DNA of 64,000 nt from Minicystis rosea (GTDB taxonomy: Bacteria > Myxococcota_A > Polyangia > Polyangiales > Polyangiaceae), in the NCBI GenBank assembly GCA_001931535.1, contig CP016211.1, forward strand, positions 682,001 to 746,000. Reading direction: 5' to 3'. Positions 16,325 to 26,168 of the stretch are shown piece by piece. Numbering within the stretch: the stretch's first letter is position 1; each line of letters starts with the position of its first letter. The translations under genes and the position numbers were made by a program. The notes beneath the pieces are model-generated. The model did not search any database. It worked only from the letters and a program-made list of their open reading frames with translations, and was not told the DNA's origin.

Positions 16325-16936
16325 TCAAGGGAGAACGCGCGGATTCGTCAGCGCGCGGGACGCCGCGAGGGCGCGATCGACGACGTCGTTGAGCTCGGCG
16401 ACCGAGGGGCGATCGGCCACGGACTCACCCACCTTGCGCCAGAAGATGGTGCCGTCGGGGAGCACGACGAAGATCGCCGGGACGGGGATGTCGCGGCCCG
16501 CCATGGCCACGCCGTAGGCAAGGGAGACGCGCAGCCCTTCATCGAGGAGGAGCGGGTACTTCGCGCCGATCTGGCGCGCGAAGGTGATCGAGTCCTCGCG
16601 CTCGTCGACGCTGATGGCGGCGAGGCCGATGCCCTTCTTGGAGAGCCGATCCTGCATGTCTGCCAGCTGCCCGAGCTGGCTGCGACAGTACATTCACCAA
16701 TAGCCGCGGTAGAACACGAGCATCGCCGGCCCGCGCGCGGTGAGCTCCGCGAGGGTGACGCGCTTGCCCGTGTGCGCCGCGAGATCGAACGACGGCGCGG
16801 GCGCGCGCGCCGCGAGCGCGGGCGTGCGCGTCTTGGGGAAGAGCCCGCAGCCCGAGGCGAGCAACACGGCGAGCGCGCCGAGGACGACGGTGCGACGGTT
16901 CGGATGCGCGCGCGGCGGAGAAGGCATCGCCGGCAT
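16325..16936 (-). CDS. Peroxiredoxin-like lipoprotein, candidate selenoprotein (UxxC)
   Basis: The frame from ATG 16936 reads through one TGA at 16694-16696 to a stop at 16325, giving 203 residues with position 81 encoded by TGA. Around it the protein reads MLVFYRGYW-TGA-MYCRSQL. AhpC/TSA-type proteins have Cys at that site (WCPYC). Residues 1-30 form a lipoprotein or Tat-like signal (PNRRTVVLGALAVLLASGC). Downstream the thioredoxin fold continues normally: GIGLAAISVDERED, KYPLLLDEG, cis-Pro region VPAIFVVLPDGT. A 7 bp stem with loop CGGGC starts 13 nt after the TGA, as expected of a bacterial SECIS. The alternative is a nonsense-disrupted pseudogene, but both halves look intact and in frame. 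Sec insertion machinery would have to be elsewhere in the genome. Confidence 0.75.
16662..16680 (-). promoter_or_regulatory. Candidate bacterial SECIS hairpin
   Basis: In the mRNA sense (minus strand) GCCAGCT and AGCTGGC form a perfect 7 bp stem around loop CGGGC. The stem begins 13 nt after the in-frame TGA and the loop guanines lie about 20-25 nt after it. That matches the position of the minimal upper stem-loop of bacterial SECIS elements, which present loop guanines to SelB. Confidence 0.6.
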
Positions 16937-17113
16937 CGTATGCGGAGCGCACGGCGAGGGGAGAGCAAATGAAGGCGAGTGTGAGTGGTTGAGAGATTTG
17001 CATTTCGGAGGGGCGTCGCCTTGTCCAACCGCTGCTTGTTGATACGACTCCGAGGGGAGCGTCGGCGGCGGGAGCTCCCCGGGGATTCTCGTTCCGCCGC
17101 AGGAGGCGCATCC

Positions 17114-17824
17114 ATGATCGATCAACCCAGCCGGCAGACCCTCGACGAGATCCCCTCGCGGGTCCTCACCTTTCTTCTTGGTGTCAGCAAGTACCCCACC
17201 GCGCGCGCGGCGCTCTCGCAGCGCGGGTACACCCCAGCGGAGCACGATCACGCCTGGAGTCTTTTGACGACCCTCGGCAGCTACCCCGCGGCGCCGTCCG
17301 CGGGCGTCGTCGACAAGGCCGTGCGCGACGCCGTGATCGAGATCGACGCTTGGGACGAGCCCAACTTCGCCATCATCGGCACCGCCCTGGCGCGCAAGCA
17401 CCCGGCCCTCGTCGAGATGATCTTCGCGGGCCTCTCTCCGAAGCAGGGCGTCGAGTCCGTCACCGCGGTCTCCACGCTCCTCGATCGCCTCGACAAGCTG
17501 GAGCTGGATCCGAGCGCCGAAGCCAAGGCCGCCTCGAGCACCCTCGCCGACCGCGGCTACCCGAAGGCCGAGCGCACCCGCCTCCGCGATCTGGTGAGCA
17601 AGGCCCGCGCGTTCACCGCCGCGTCGCCCGTCGACGAGACGGCGCGCGAGGCCATCCTGCGCGACCTCTACGCCTGGCACAGCGACTGGTCGACCACCGC
17701 CAAGGCCATCATCAAACAACGCAGGCTCCTCATCGCCCTCGGCCTCGCCACCCCCCAGCGCCGCAAGGCCGAGAAGCCCGCCCCCACCGGCAACGCCACC
17801 TCGACGGGCAGCGCGGGTCAGTAA
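17114..17824 (+). CDS. Uncharacterised alpha-helical protein
   Basis: This 236-residue protein begins MIDQPSRQTLDEIPSRVLTF with a strong AGGAGG site nine bases upstream of ATG 17114. The chain is predicted helical throughout, with repeats of charged and aliphatic residues (ARAALSQRGYTPAEHDHAWS, AILRDLYAWHSDWSTTAKAI) and a Pro/Thr-rich tail. No signal peptide, membrane helix or catalytic motif was seen, and I do not recognise the family. It is divergent from the selenoprotein-candidate gene, with 177 bp between them that could hold both promoters. A 13 bp hairpin follows its stop codon. Confidence 0.7.
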   Translation: MIDQPSRQTLDEIPSRVLTFLLGVSKYPTARAALSQRGYTPAEHDHAWSLLTTLGSYPAAPSAGVVDKAVRDAVIEIDAWDEPNFAIIGTALARKHPALVEMIFAGLSPKQGVESVTAVSTLLDRLDKLELDPSAEAKAASSTLADRGYPKAERTRLRDLVSKARAFTAASPVDETAREAILRDLYAWHSDWSTTAKAIIKQRRLLIALGLATPQRRKAEKPAPTGNATSTGSAGQ

Positions 17825-17840
17825 CCCTTCCCGTTCGACC

Positions 17841-17871
17841 CGAGCACCGGCGTGCCTGACGCCGGTGCTCG
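17841..17871 (+). terminator. Perfect 13 bp stem-loop after the helical-protein gene
   Basis: CGAGCACCGGCGT pairs perfectly with ACGCCGGTGCTCG around a GCCTG loop, 16 bases after the stop at 17824. There is no T-run, so it is only a likely terminator. Confidence 0.6.
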
Positions 17872-18071
17872 CCCTCCCATCGCCCATCGCTCCCGACCAC
17901 GCGCCATCCCCTTCCGCATGGACGCATCGCGCCCGCGTGACGCCCTGGCGTTTCCGCCGATCGCCGTTGCCAGCTTGGCGCGAATCGAGAGGGGGAGCGT
18001 CGCGAGGCGTGCAGATCGCCGAGCGAAGCGGCGTCGCGCGTGAGGTATGGGCGTTGCAGTCGCCGGGCGCG

Positions 18072-19421
18072 ATGACACGACCGAACGAATCGACGACGAA
18101 CGAGGCCGCGCCGGATCCCGGCGCCAGCTATGCGCGGCGCCTGCTTCATCGCTGGCTCATCGAATACAACCCGCTCTATTTGTTGAGCGCGGGGCTGGTC
18201 CTCCTCGGGACGTTCCTCTGCTCCCGCGGCCTCGCGGATCAGCCGAGCGGTCACGGTCCGCTCGGCGTCGCGGCGGTCGCCGAGCTCTACGCCGCGTGCC
18301 TGATCGGCGGCGCGGCGCTCCTCGTGCGCATCGATCAGCGGCGGCCCGCCGTGATGTTGGCGCTGCTCACCGTCCTCTATCAGTGGGATCTGACGCTGCA
18401 CACCGAGCGCGGCCCCTACCTCGGCGCGTGGGCGGCGGCGGCGTGGCTGATCCTCTTCGTGGCCAAGGTCCACGCGCTCGCGTGGGCCATGAAGATCCGC
18501 CTCTCGCGCAGCGCGATGGCCGCCGCGATCCTCGCCGGCGCGGGGCTCGCCTTCTTCCCGGTCGGGCTTCAGGAGATCTCGCCGCGCGCCTCGGGATCGC
18601 TCGTCGCGGTGTGGGCCTTCGCGCTCGTCTCGCTCGTCCGCTCCGCGAAGGTGACGAGCCGCGTGCGGCTCGAAGGCTGGCCCGCCACCGTCCTCGCGCG
18701 CGCCGCGCGTGCGTCGGCGATCCTCTCGGCGGCGCTCGTCGCGGGGCACGTGATGTTCTGGTCGTCGCAGTGGAGCGTCGACCTCTCCGCGCTCGTCGTG
18801 GTCGCGCCGCTGCTCCTCGTGCGCAGCGTTCGGAGCGAAGCGCGCGTGTGGGCGCTGGTCCTCGGCGCGCTCGTGCTCGCCGGCGTGACGTCGCCGGCCA
18901 TCTTCTCGGTCACGGCGCTCCTCGCCGCGGCGGCGCTCGTGCTGCGCGCGCTCTCACCCTTGCTCCCGCCCGTGCGCGTGGTCGCGCCGCCCGCCGCGCG
19001 GCCCGAGCCTCCGTACCGATCCTCCACCGCGAGCAGCCCGCCCGAAGCACCCGAGGTCGTCGCCACCATCGTCCCCGAGACGGTGGATGTCTCCATGATC
19101 CACCGCCTCCTCACGGGCGCCGCCTTCGTGTCGTATCTCTCGGTGTGGACCGTCGGCTGGTCGAGCGGACCCTGGCCCGCGCACGTGCTCGCGCTCGATC
19201 TCGCGCTCACCGCGCTCGTGCTCGTCGCCGCCTGGAAGGCACGCGCGCGCCTCGCCTTCGCGCCGCTCCTCGCGACCTACGCGCACTTCGTCGTGCAAGC
19301 CGGCCTCCTGCCCGCGCCTCGCTCCCTCGTCGAGTGGGGCGCCTCCGCCGTCGGCCTCGGCTTCGTGCTGCTCCTCGCCTCCCTCGCCACGAGCTATCGA
19401 CTGCGCGCGACGGCGCGCTGA
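18072..19421 (+). CDS. Uncharacterised polytopic membrane protein
   Basis: This is 449 residues from ATG 18072 (MTRPNESTTNEAAPDPG). At least ten hydrophobic segments are visible, for example NPLYLLSAGLVLLGTFLCSR, AAAAWLILFVAKVHALAWAM and SVTALLAAAALVLRALSPLL. A Pro/Ser-rich soluble loop near residues 310-340 separates a second bundle of about four helices. No transporter signature or catalytic motif was recognised. It stands alone, with hairpins before and after it. A membrane-embedded sensor or carbohydrate-related role cannot be told from sequence. Confidence 0.75.
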   Translation: MTRPNESTTNEAAPDPGASYARRLLHRWLIEYNPLYLLSAGLVLLGTFLCSRGLADQPSGHGPLGVAAVAELYAACLIGGAALLVRIDQRRPAVMLALLTVLYQWDLTLHTERGPYLGAWAAAAWLILFVAKVHALAWAMKIRLSRSAMAAAILAGAGLAFFPVGLQEISPRASGSLVAVWAFALVSLVRSAKVTSRVRLEGWPATVLARAARASAILSAALVAGHVMFWSSQWSVDLSALVVVAPLLLVRSVRSEARVWALVLGALVLAGVTSPAIFSVTALLAAAALVLRALSPLLPPVRVVAPPAARPEPPYRSSTASSPPEAPEVVATIVPETVDVSMIHRLLTGAAFVSYLSVWTVGWSSGPWPAHVLALDLALTALVLVAAWKARARLAFAPLLATYAHFVVQAGLLPAPRSLVEWGASAVGLGFVLLLASLATSYRLRATAR

Positions 19422-19729
19422 GCACCGAGGTCTTCGTTTGCCGAACGGGCCGGCCGGCTCGCCGACTGGATCGGCGGGCTCGCCGGCCCGGGGAAACGGC
19501 GCGCCGGATGGAGAGAGAAGCGCGCCGGCTGGGAGGGGCGGCGAATTTCTTAGGAGATTCCAGGGGCTGCGCGAGGGGTGAGCGCGGCCGCGTCGCGGTG
19601 ACGGTTTGCGACGCGGGCCGGCGGGGGAGGGCGCGCGCCAGCGGGAATGAGGGGGCGGCGTAAAGGGTAGGAATTTCGCTGGATTGGCGAACGGGGGGCG
19701 CCCGGCGGCCGCGCCCTTCGCGCGCACGC
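19422..19729. other. 308 bp non-coding stretch with a GC-rich hairpin
   Basis: Between convergent genes. Bases 19446-19490 fold as CGGGCCGG paired with CCGGCCCG, with a nested GCCGA/TCGGC stem, probably a terminator for the membrane-protein gene. The rest is G-rich and shows no supported frame. Confidence 0.5.
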
Positions 19730-20173
19730 TCAAGGTTCGTTGAGCCGGCGCAGCAGGTTTGCGAGCGTCATGAGCTCGTCGTCGTCGAAGCGGGCGAGGC
19801 GATCGGTCAGCTCTGCGCCCTTGTCGGCGAGGACGCGGGCGAGGCGCTGTTCTCCCGCGTGGGTCAGCGCCACGGCGATCGCGCGGCCGTCGTCGGGGTG
19901 CGGGCGCTTGGCGACGAGCCCGGCGTCTTCGAGGTTCGAGATCAGCCGGCTGAGGGCGCCCTTGTCCATGTCGAGCTCGGCGGCGAGCTCGGTCGGGCGC
20001 GCGGGGCCGCTCGAACGGAGCGAGCGCGCGACGTGGAACGCCGCCGGTTGAAGCCCGGGCGCGTCCGCGGCGAAGGCCACCGCAGCCCGGTTGGTCACGG
20101 CGCGTGCGCCGGCGATGAGCTTGCCGAGCTCGGTGCCCACCTGCATCACGAGCCGCTTGCGCGCGCGGCTCAC
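19730..20173 (-). CDS. MarR-family transcriptional regulator
   Basis: A 147-residue protein with the MarR winged-helix layout: helix LQPAAFHVARSLRSSG, HTH ARPTELAAELDMDKGALSRL, recognition helix SRLISNLEDAGLVAKR and wing HPDDGRAIAVALTHAGEQR, then a dimerising C-terminal helix. GTG 20173 overlaps the stop of the SDR gene (GTGA), so the two are co-translated. MarR proteins usually repress their own operon and release on binding a small phenolic or oxidised ligand. An inverted repeat over the SDR start codon is the obvious target. It probably controls the reductase encoded just upstream. Confidence 0.9.
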   Translation of the reverse strand: MSRARKRLVMQVGTELGKLIAGARAVTNRAAVAFAADAPGLQPAAFHVARSLRSSGPARPTELAAELDMDKGALSRLISNLEDAGLVAKRPHPDDGRAIAVALTHAGEQRLARVLADKGAELTDRLARFDDDELMTLANLLRRLNEP

Positions 20174-21015
20174 GAAAAGTCCCCCAGGCGCGCGACCGCG
20201 GGCAGGCGCGCGGTCTCCGCCCACAGCCGCTCTTGCAACGCGACGTCGGCGACGAGCGAAGTGTCGGCCTTCACGTCGCCTCCATGGGAGAAGTGCGCCC
20301 CGCTCGTGGTGCCGAGATCGGGATCGGCCGCGAGCCGCGTCACGATGCGCGCGCCGGATGCCGGCGAGAATGCGCCCACGGCGCGCAGCACCTTCGCGAG
20401 CGCCGCGAACACGCGGCTCTCGCGCCCGAGGCCGGTGACGTTGAGGCCGGGGCAACAACTGTTCGCGACCACGCCCGTGCCGGCGAGGCGCCGCGCGAGC
20501 GCCTTCGTGAACAGGACGCCGAGGAGCTTCGATTGGGCATAGAGCAGCGACGACGCGCGCGCGCCGAACGGCGTGGTGCGCACCAAATCGTCGGGCAGCG
20601 ACAGCGCGCTCACGCGGCGGTGGGCATCGGACGCGACGTGCACGACGCGCCCCCTCGACGCGCGCAGCTTCGGCAGCAGGGCGTGCGTCAGCACGAACGG
20701 CGCGACGTGGTTGACCGCGACCATGATCGGCAGGCCATCCGCGGTCACGCGTTGGGAGAACGCGTGGAGCCCGGCGTTGTTGATGAGCACGTCGATGCGC
20801 GGCAGCTTCTCCGCGAGCTCCCGCCCCACGCGGGCGACGTCGGCCACGTCGGCGAGATCGGCACGAAACACGGGGCCCACGTCGGGCACGCGGCCCGGAT
20901 CCCTGACCACGGCGACCACCTCGAACCCCCGCTTTGCGAGGGCTTGGGCCGTGGCCGCGCCGATGCCGCCCGAGGCTCCGGTCAGCACGACGGTCTTCCG
21001 CTCGATGGTTGACAT
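20170..21015 (-). CDS. Short-chain dehydrogenase/reductase
   Basis: This 281-residue SDR has TGASGGIG for NAD(P) binding near the N-terminus, NNAG in the middle and YAQSK as the Tyr-x3-Lys catalytic pair (LLYAQSKLLG). The tail after that (NSCCPGLNVTGLG) resembles retinol dehydrogenase/WWOX-like SDRs. It is the first gene of an SDR-MarR operon. ATG 21015 lies about seven bases after a plausible -10, so the transcript may be leaderless or nearly so. The substrate is unknown; pairing with MarR suggests detoxification of a small carbonyl or phenolic compound, which is inference. Confidence 0.9.
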   Translation of the reverse strand: MSTIERKTVVLTGASGGIGAATAQALAKRGFEVVAVVRDPGRVPDVGPVFRADLADVADVARVGRELAEKLPRIDVLINNAGLHAFSQRVTADGLPIMVAVNHVAPFVLTHALLPKLRASRGRVVHVASDAHRRVSALSLPDDLVRTTPFGARASSLLYAQSKLLGVLFTKALARRLAGTGVVANSCCPGLNVTGLGRESRVFAALAKVLRAVGAFSPASGARIVTRLAADPDLGTTSGAHFSHGGDVKADTSLVADVALQERLWAETARLPAVARLGDFS

Positions 21016-21049
21016 AAATCAACCATACGAAGTGGTTGCCCGTTGTCAA
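21007..21049 (-). promoter_or_regulatory. SDR-MarR promoter with overlapping operator
   Basis: Reading the minus strand, TTGACA (21049-21044), a 16-base spacer and TATGGT (21027-21022) make a sigma-70-like promoter ending six bases before ATG 21015. The palindrome GGTTGACATAAATCAACC (21007-21024) covers the -10 and the start codon, and further GTTG/CAAC half-sites lie at 21035-21050. A MarR dimer bound here would block initiation. The rest of the gap to 21359 shows only a GACGTCTCC direct repeat near 21150-21180. Confidence 0.6.
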
Positions 21050-21359
21050 CGATTGGGCGAGGGCTGCGCGTGGCCGCGCGACCGAGGGGCGGCGAACGGC
21101 CATGGGCGGCTGGGAGCGCTCGTGCTCCTCGACGTTCGAGCACGGACCATGACGTCTCCGTCTGGAAGAAGACGTCTCCTCGCGGCGCCGGGCCGACGCA
21201 CGAGCGCGCCGAGGAGACCGGCTCGGGGGAAAGCGGGCGACGACACGCGGCGGCGGAGAAAAGAGCTTGGCCCATCGACCCTCACCATCGACGGCAATAG
21301 GATCATGACGAGGAACGATCTCCGTACCTCACCCATGCACGTGTGCATGCCGGTGGACC

Positions 21360-24300
21360 ATGGATGCGATTGAAAGCGTCCCTCCGCTCGACGTGCTCCT
21401 CGAGCTCGCGAGGGCAGAAGAGGCAAGCGATCCCTTCGCATTTCGCTCCGGTGAGCAAACGTATCTCGTGCGCCGCGACGGCGGCGCCGTCGAGACGGCC
21501 GCGCTGGTCTGGGGTGAAGATCTGTTTGCCGATCTCGACGCCGCCGGCCGAGGCGATCCGGTCGCGCGCCAGCGTGTCGGCGAGCGCGTGAGATCGTTCA
21601 TCGCGCAGGCCGACGGCAATGCGCGCGAGCGACAGATCGACGATGCGTTGAGCCACGGGCGCCGCGTGCACGTGACGCTGCGCGCGTCGGCGGCGGAGCT
21701 CTATCTCCTGCCTTGGGAGCTCATCACGTTCAAGGCCACCGGGCAGCATCTCGGCGAGCTGCCCAATTGTCTCGTTCGCTACGAGTGGCCGGGCACGCGC
21801 ACGGCGACGCCCACGCCCGATCCACCGCCCGAAGGCGGCCGCATCCTCCTCGCCTGGTCGGCTGCAGGAGGCGCCGTCGCCGTGGCCGAGCACGTCGACG
21901 CCATCCGCCGTGCCTCGATGGGAGGTCATTATCCCTTCGATCCCGATCGCGACATCCTCCCTCACGTGTCGCTCACGGGCCTCCACGAAGCGCTGGATGC
22001 GCCGGAACGGCCCGTCTCCGTGCTCCACCTGCTCTGCCACGGAGGCCCCCTGGAGAGCCGAAGCGACGCTTATGGCCTCGTGTGGGACAGCTCGTCGACG
22101 GATGACGGACACACGCTCGTCGACGCGGGCGCGCTGCGCCGGCTCCTGGATCGCTACAAGGGGACGCTCCAGCTCGTCGTGCTCTCGGCCTGCTACGGGG
22201 CGAACACCGGCGCGCCCGGCAATGCCCTCGGCGCCATCGCGCAGGAGATTCATCGCATCGGGATTCCCACCGTCATCGCCTCGCGCTGGCCGCTCACCGT
22301 ACCAGGATCGATATCGCTCACCGACATGCTGTATCGACGCCTGCTCGTCGATCTCACCTCGCTCGAGGACACCTTCCTCTCCGCGCGGGCGCGGCTCGTG
22401 CTCGACGCGCCGAACCCCGATTGGGCCTCTCTCCAGCTCTACGCCCGCGAGGCGGACGGGGCCGATCACCGCCCTGTCGTCTTCCGCCCGTATCGCGGCC
22501 TCGACGCGTTCGGCCCCACGTCCCGCCGGTTCTTCTTCGGGCGCGAGCGCGAGGTCGGCGAGCTCGTGAAGATCCTCGACGAGGGGCCGCGCATGCTCAC
22601 GCTCGTGGGCGCGTCGGGATCGGGGAAGTCGTCGCTCGCCATGGCGGGGCTCGTCCCTGCCGTCGTGGAGGATCAAAAGCTCCGAAAGCCGTTCCAAGCG
22701 GCGATCCTGGTGCCGGGGGCGCACCCGTGCGCGTCGCTGGCGAACGCGCTCGCGTCGCTCGCCGGAGAGGTGGCGCATCCTCTGCCAGAGCAAGACCGAT
22801 TGCGAGAGCAGCCTCGAGCGCTGCGGCAGGCGGCGGATCGCGTGCTCGGCCATCAGCCCGGCGATCCGCAGCTGCTCTTGGTCGTCGACCAGCTCGAAGA
22901 GCTCTTCACCCAAGTCGAGGATCACGCCGACGCCGCGGCCTTCGTGGCCGCCTTGCTCCACGCGGTGACGGAGCCCGGGAGCCGCGTCCATGTGGTGCTC
23001 ACGCTGCGCGCCGACTTCCTGGGTCGTTGCCTCGACTTCGATCGAAACCTGGCGCAATGGGTCAAGACCTCGGCGGTGATCCTGCTCCCCATGAACGAGA
23101 GCGAGATCGTGAAGGCCATCCTGCGGCCTGCCGCGCTCGCTGGTCTGCGCTTCGACGACGGCCTCGTGGATGCGCTGCTCGGCGACGAGCACGAGAGCGG
23201 GACCGCGAGCGACCTGCCGTTGCTCGCGTTCGCGCTGGAGGAGCTGTGGGAGCGGCGGCGAGGCGGCCTCATCCCGTGGTCGGCTTGGGAGGCGATCGGT
23301 GGTTTGAAAGGATCCATCGCGCAGCGCGCCGACGAGGTGCTGGCCGGGTGTCGCGACGACGAGGCGCGCCAGCTCGTGCGTGATCTGTTCAGCCGCCTGG
23401 TGCAGCTCGGGCAGGGCACCGAAGACACACGCTGCCACGCGGAATTGAGCGAGCTCCGGGCGGTGGCGCCGGGCCGCGCCGAGGCCGAGCTCGAGCGCTG
23501 GATCAAGGCCCGCTTGCTCACCGCGGACGAGAGCCACGTCTGGATCGCGCACGAGGCGGTGATCCGCCAATGGTCGACGCTGCGTCGTTGGATCGCGGAG
23601 GATCGCGAGGCCCTGATGGTGCGGCAGGAGATCGGGCGCGCGAGCAGACAATGGGAGGAGTCCGGGAGGAGCGCAGACGAGCTCTGGAGAGGTGCGCGTC
23701 TCGGGCGCGCGGTGGAGCTCTTGGAGGTGCGGCGACTCCGGCTCACGAAGGAAGAGACAGCCTTCCTCGAGGCCGGGAACGCGGCGCGCCGAGCCGAGGT
23801 GGATGCGAAGCAGGCGCAGCACAAGAAGGCTTTGCGCCGATCACGGATCCTCGCGGGGGCCGCGGTGGGCGTTTCGCTGCTGACGGTGGGCGAGGTGGAG
23901 CACGTGCGGCGGAAAGCGCACGCCGCGGACGACGCGTCGCGGGTGGCCAACGCCGCGGAGCTGGTGAGCGCGAATCAGCCCGGCGCCGCGGCGCAACTGC
24001 TGCTCCAGGTCGAGAGCCCCGCGTCGCACGGCTGGGAGCAGGCGGCGTTGGACGTCTTGGGATCGACCGTGTCGGGCGAGACGTTCCGCGGGCACGAAGG
24101 CCCGGTCGCCTCCGTCGCCGTGACGCCGGACGAAAAGCACATCGTGACGGCGTCCTGGGACAAGACCGTGAGGGTGTGGAGCGTGGATGACGCCGACAAG
24201 CGCCCTCCCATCGTGCTCAAAGGGCACGAGGGGCGGCTCCGATCGGCCATGCTGAGCCCCGACGGGCGCCGCATCGTCACGGCCTCCATGGATAAGACCG

Positions 24301-26152
24301 CGAGGATCTGGAACACCGATGGATCCAACGCGGAGGATCCCATCGTCCTCAAAGGGCACGAGGCTCCGCTCTCGTCCGCGAAGTTCAGCCCGGATGGCCG
24401 GCACGTCGTCACGACGTCCTACGATGGGACGGCGAGGATCTGGAACGCCGATGGATCGAACAAGGATGCTCCGATCGTCCTCGATGGGAAGGGCGGCGGC
24501 GTCAATGGGGCCGTCTTCAGCTCCGATGGCAAGCAAGTCGTCACGGTGTCGGACGACGCGCTGGCGAGGGTGTGGAGGGTCGATGGATCCGATAGGCAAC
24601 ATCCCCTCGTGTTGAGAGGGCACAAGGCGCGGATCGATCTCGTCGCGTTCGGCGCGGGCGGGCGCATCGCCACCGCTTCCGCCGACAACACGGCGATCGT
24701 TTGGAAGGCCGATGGATCCGACAGGAACAACCCGGTGGTGCTGCGCGGGCACGGCGCGCACATCACCTGGGTCGCGTTCAGCGACGATGGCCGGCGCATC
24801 GTGACGACGTCCGTCGACAAGACCGCGCGTGTCTGGAAAGCCGACGGCTCCGACAAGGATCACCCCCTCATCCTGAGCGGGCACGAAGAGCGGGTGATGG
24901 GCGCCGTGTTCAGCCCGGATGGGGAGCACGTCGCCACGAGCTCCGAAGACGGCACCGTGCGGGTGTGGAGCATCAACCACACGTACTATGCGCCCATCAT
25001 CCTCCGAGGACACGAGAGCGCCGTCGCGCCCATCGTCTACAGCCCCGATGGCCGGCGAATCGTCACCGGATCTTGGGACAAGACGATGCGTGTCTGGAGC
25101 ATCGATGAATCGAAGAGCGCCGGCGGCGCTGCGTTTCAGCTCGTCCTGCCGAGCCCCGATGGTCACCACACCCTGAGGACGAAGGCCTGGGACGAGCAAG
25201 AGCCGGAGGTCCTGGAGGTGGACGCCTCCCGCGAGGCCCATCACTGGAACCTCGAGGGGCACCGCGCGCGTGTGGGGAGCGCATCGTTCAGCAGCGATGG
25301 CCGGCGGATCGTCACCGGGTCCGACGACAAGACCGCACGTGTCTGGCGCGCGGATGAATCCGGCAAGAAGGAGCCGGTCATCCTCGACGGCCACACGGGA
25401 GACATTCGCAACGTCGCCTTCAGCAAGGATGGCCGGTTCGTCGCCACGGGCTCCGAGGACAACACCGCACGTGTCTGGCGCGCCGACGGCTCCGACAAGA
25501 AGGATCCCGTCGTGCTCCGCGGCCACAGTCATGCGATCTGGTCCGTGGCGTTCAGCCCAGATGGCGAGTACCTCCTCACGGGCTCCGAGGACAAGACCGC
25601 GCGTGTGTGGCGCGCCGACGGATCCAACAAGGATGCTCCTCTCGTTTTGGAGGGACACCAAGGAGAGATCGAGTCGGCCGTGTTCGCCCCGATGGCAAGT
25701 CCATCGCCACGGCATCGTGGGACGGGACCGTGCGCTTGTGGCGCGCCGATGGATCCGACAAGGATCATCCCCTCGTTTTGAGAGGCCCCGCAGTGGCCGC
25801 CAGGGTGGTCTCCTACAGCCCCGACGGCGGGCAGGTGATCGCCATCTTCGACGACAAGACGGCGCGGCTGTGGAAAACGGATGGATCCGACAAGAATGAG
25901 CCGCTGACTTTCCGCATCCGTGACGAGACGATCCTCTATGCCGGGTTCGACGAAGCGGGGAAGCACGTGGTCGTCGCGTCCAACGATGGTGTGTTCCACA
26001 CCTGGAGCTTGTCGCCCCACGAGCTCCGGGCGGCGCTCGAGCACGTCACTCCCGATTGTCGCGCGACCGATCTGCGCGTGAGCGTGCTTCCCCGGTCCGA
26101 CACCGATGCTCGCAGGAGCGATTCAGCCTGCGAGGGACGCGCGCACCGATGA
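21360..26152 (+). CDS. CHAT protease-STAND ATPase-WD40 protein, one frameshift
   Basis: Read continuously this would be about 1597 residues. Residues ~1-370 are a CHAT caspase-like domain with HLLCHGGP (His) and VVLSACYGA (Cys). Then comes a STAND-type NTPase: YRGLDAFGPTSRRFFFGRER, Walker A GASGSGKSS and Walker B LLLVVDQLEELFT. A coiled/hydrophobic linker near 830-870 leads to about 14 WD40 repeats (GHEGPVASVAVTPDEKHIVT and similar), enough for two propellers. At 25684-25690 one base is missing relative to the repeat consensus (TTCGCCCCGATGG), so the first frame stops at 25781 while WD40 coding continues in the -1 frame to 26152. Either a real mutation or a sequencing error. Such proteins act as ligand-sensing proteases in immunity or cell death. 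Confidence 0.82.
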
Positions 26153-26168
26153 GAGGTGTGGAACGCGC

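Noticed and set aside
16694..17887. 397-codon minus-strand frame ending at the TGA at 16694
   Set aside because: Its first 317 codons overlap the well-supported plus-strand gene at 17114 and look non-coding. Only the last 80 codons are the selenoprotein N-terminus.
19730..21103. 457-codon frame spanning the MarR and SDR genes
   Set aside because: It reads through the SDR gene out of frame; GTG 20173 with a coupled overlap gives a normal MarR length.
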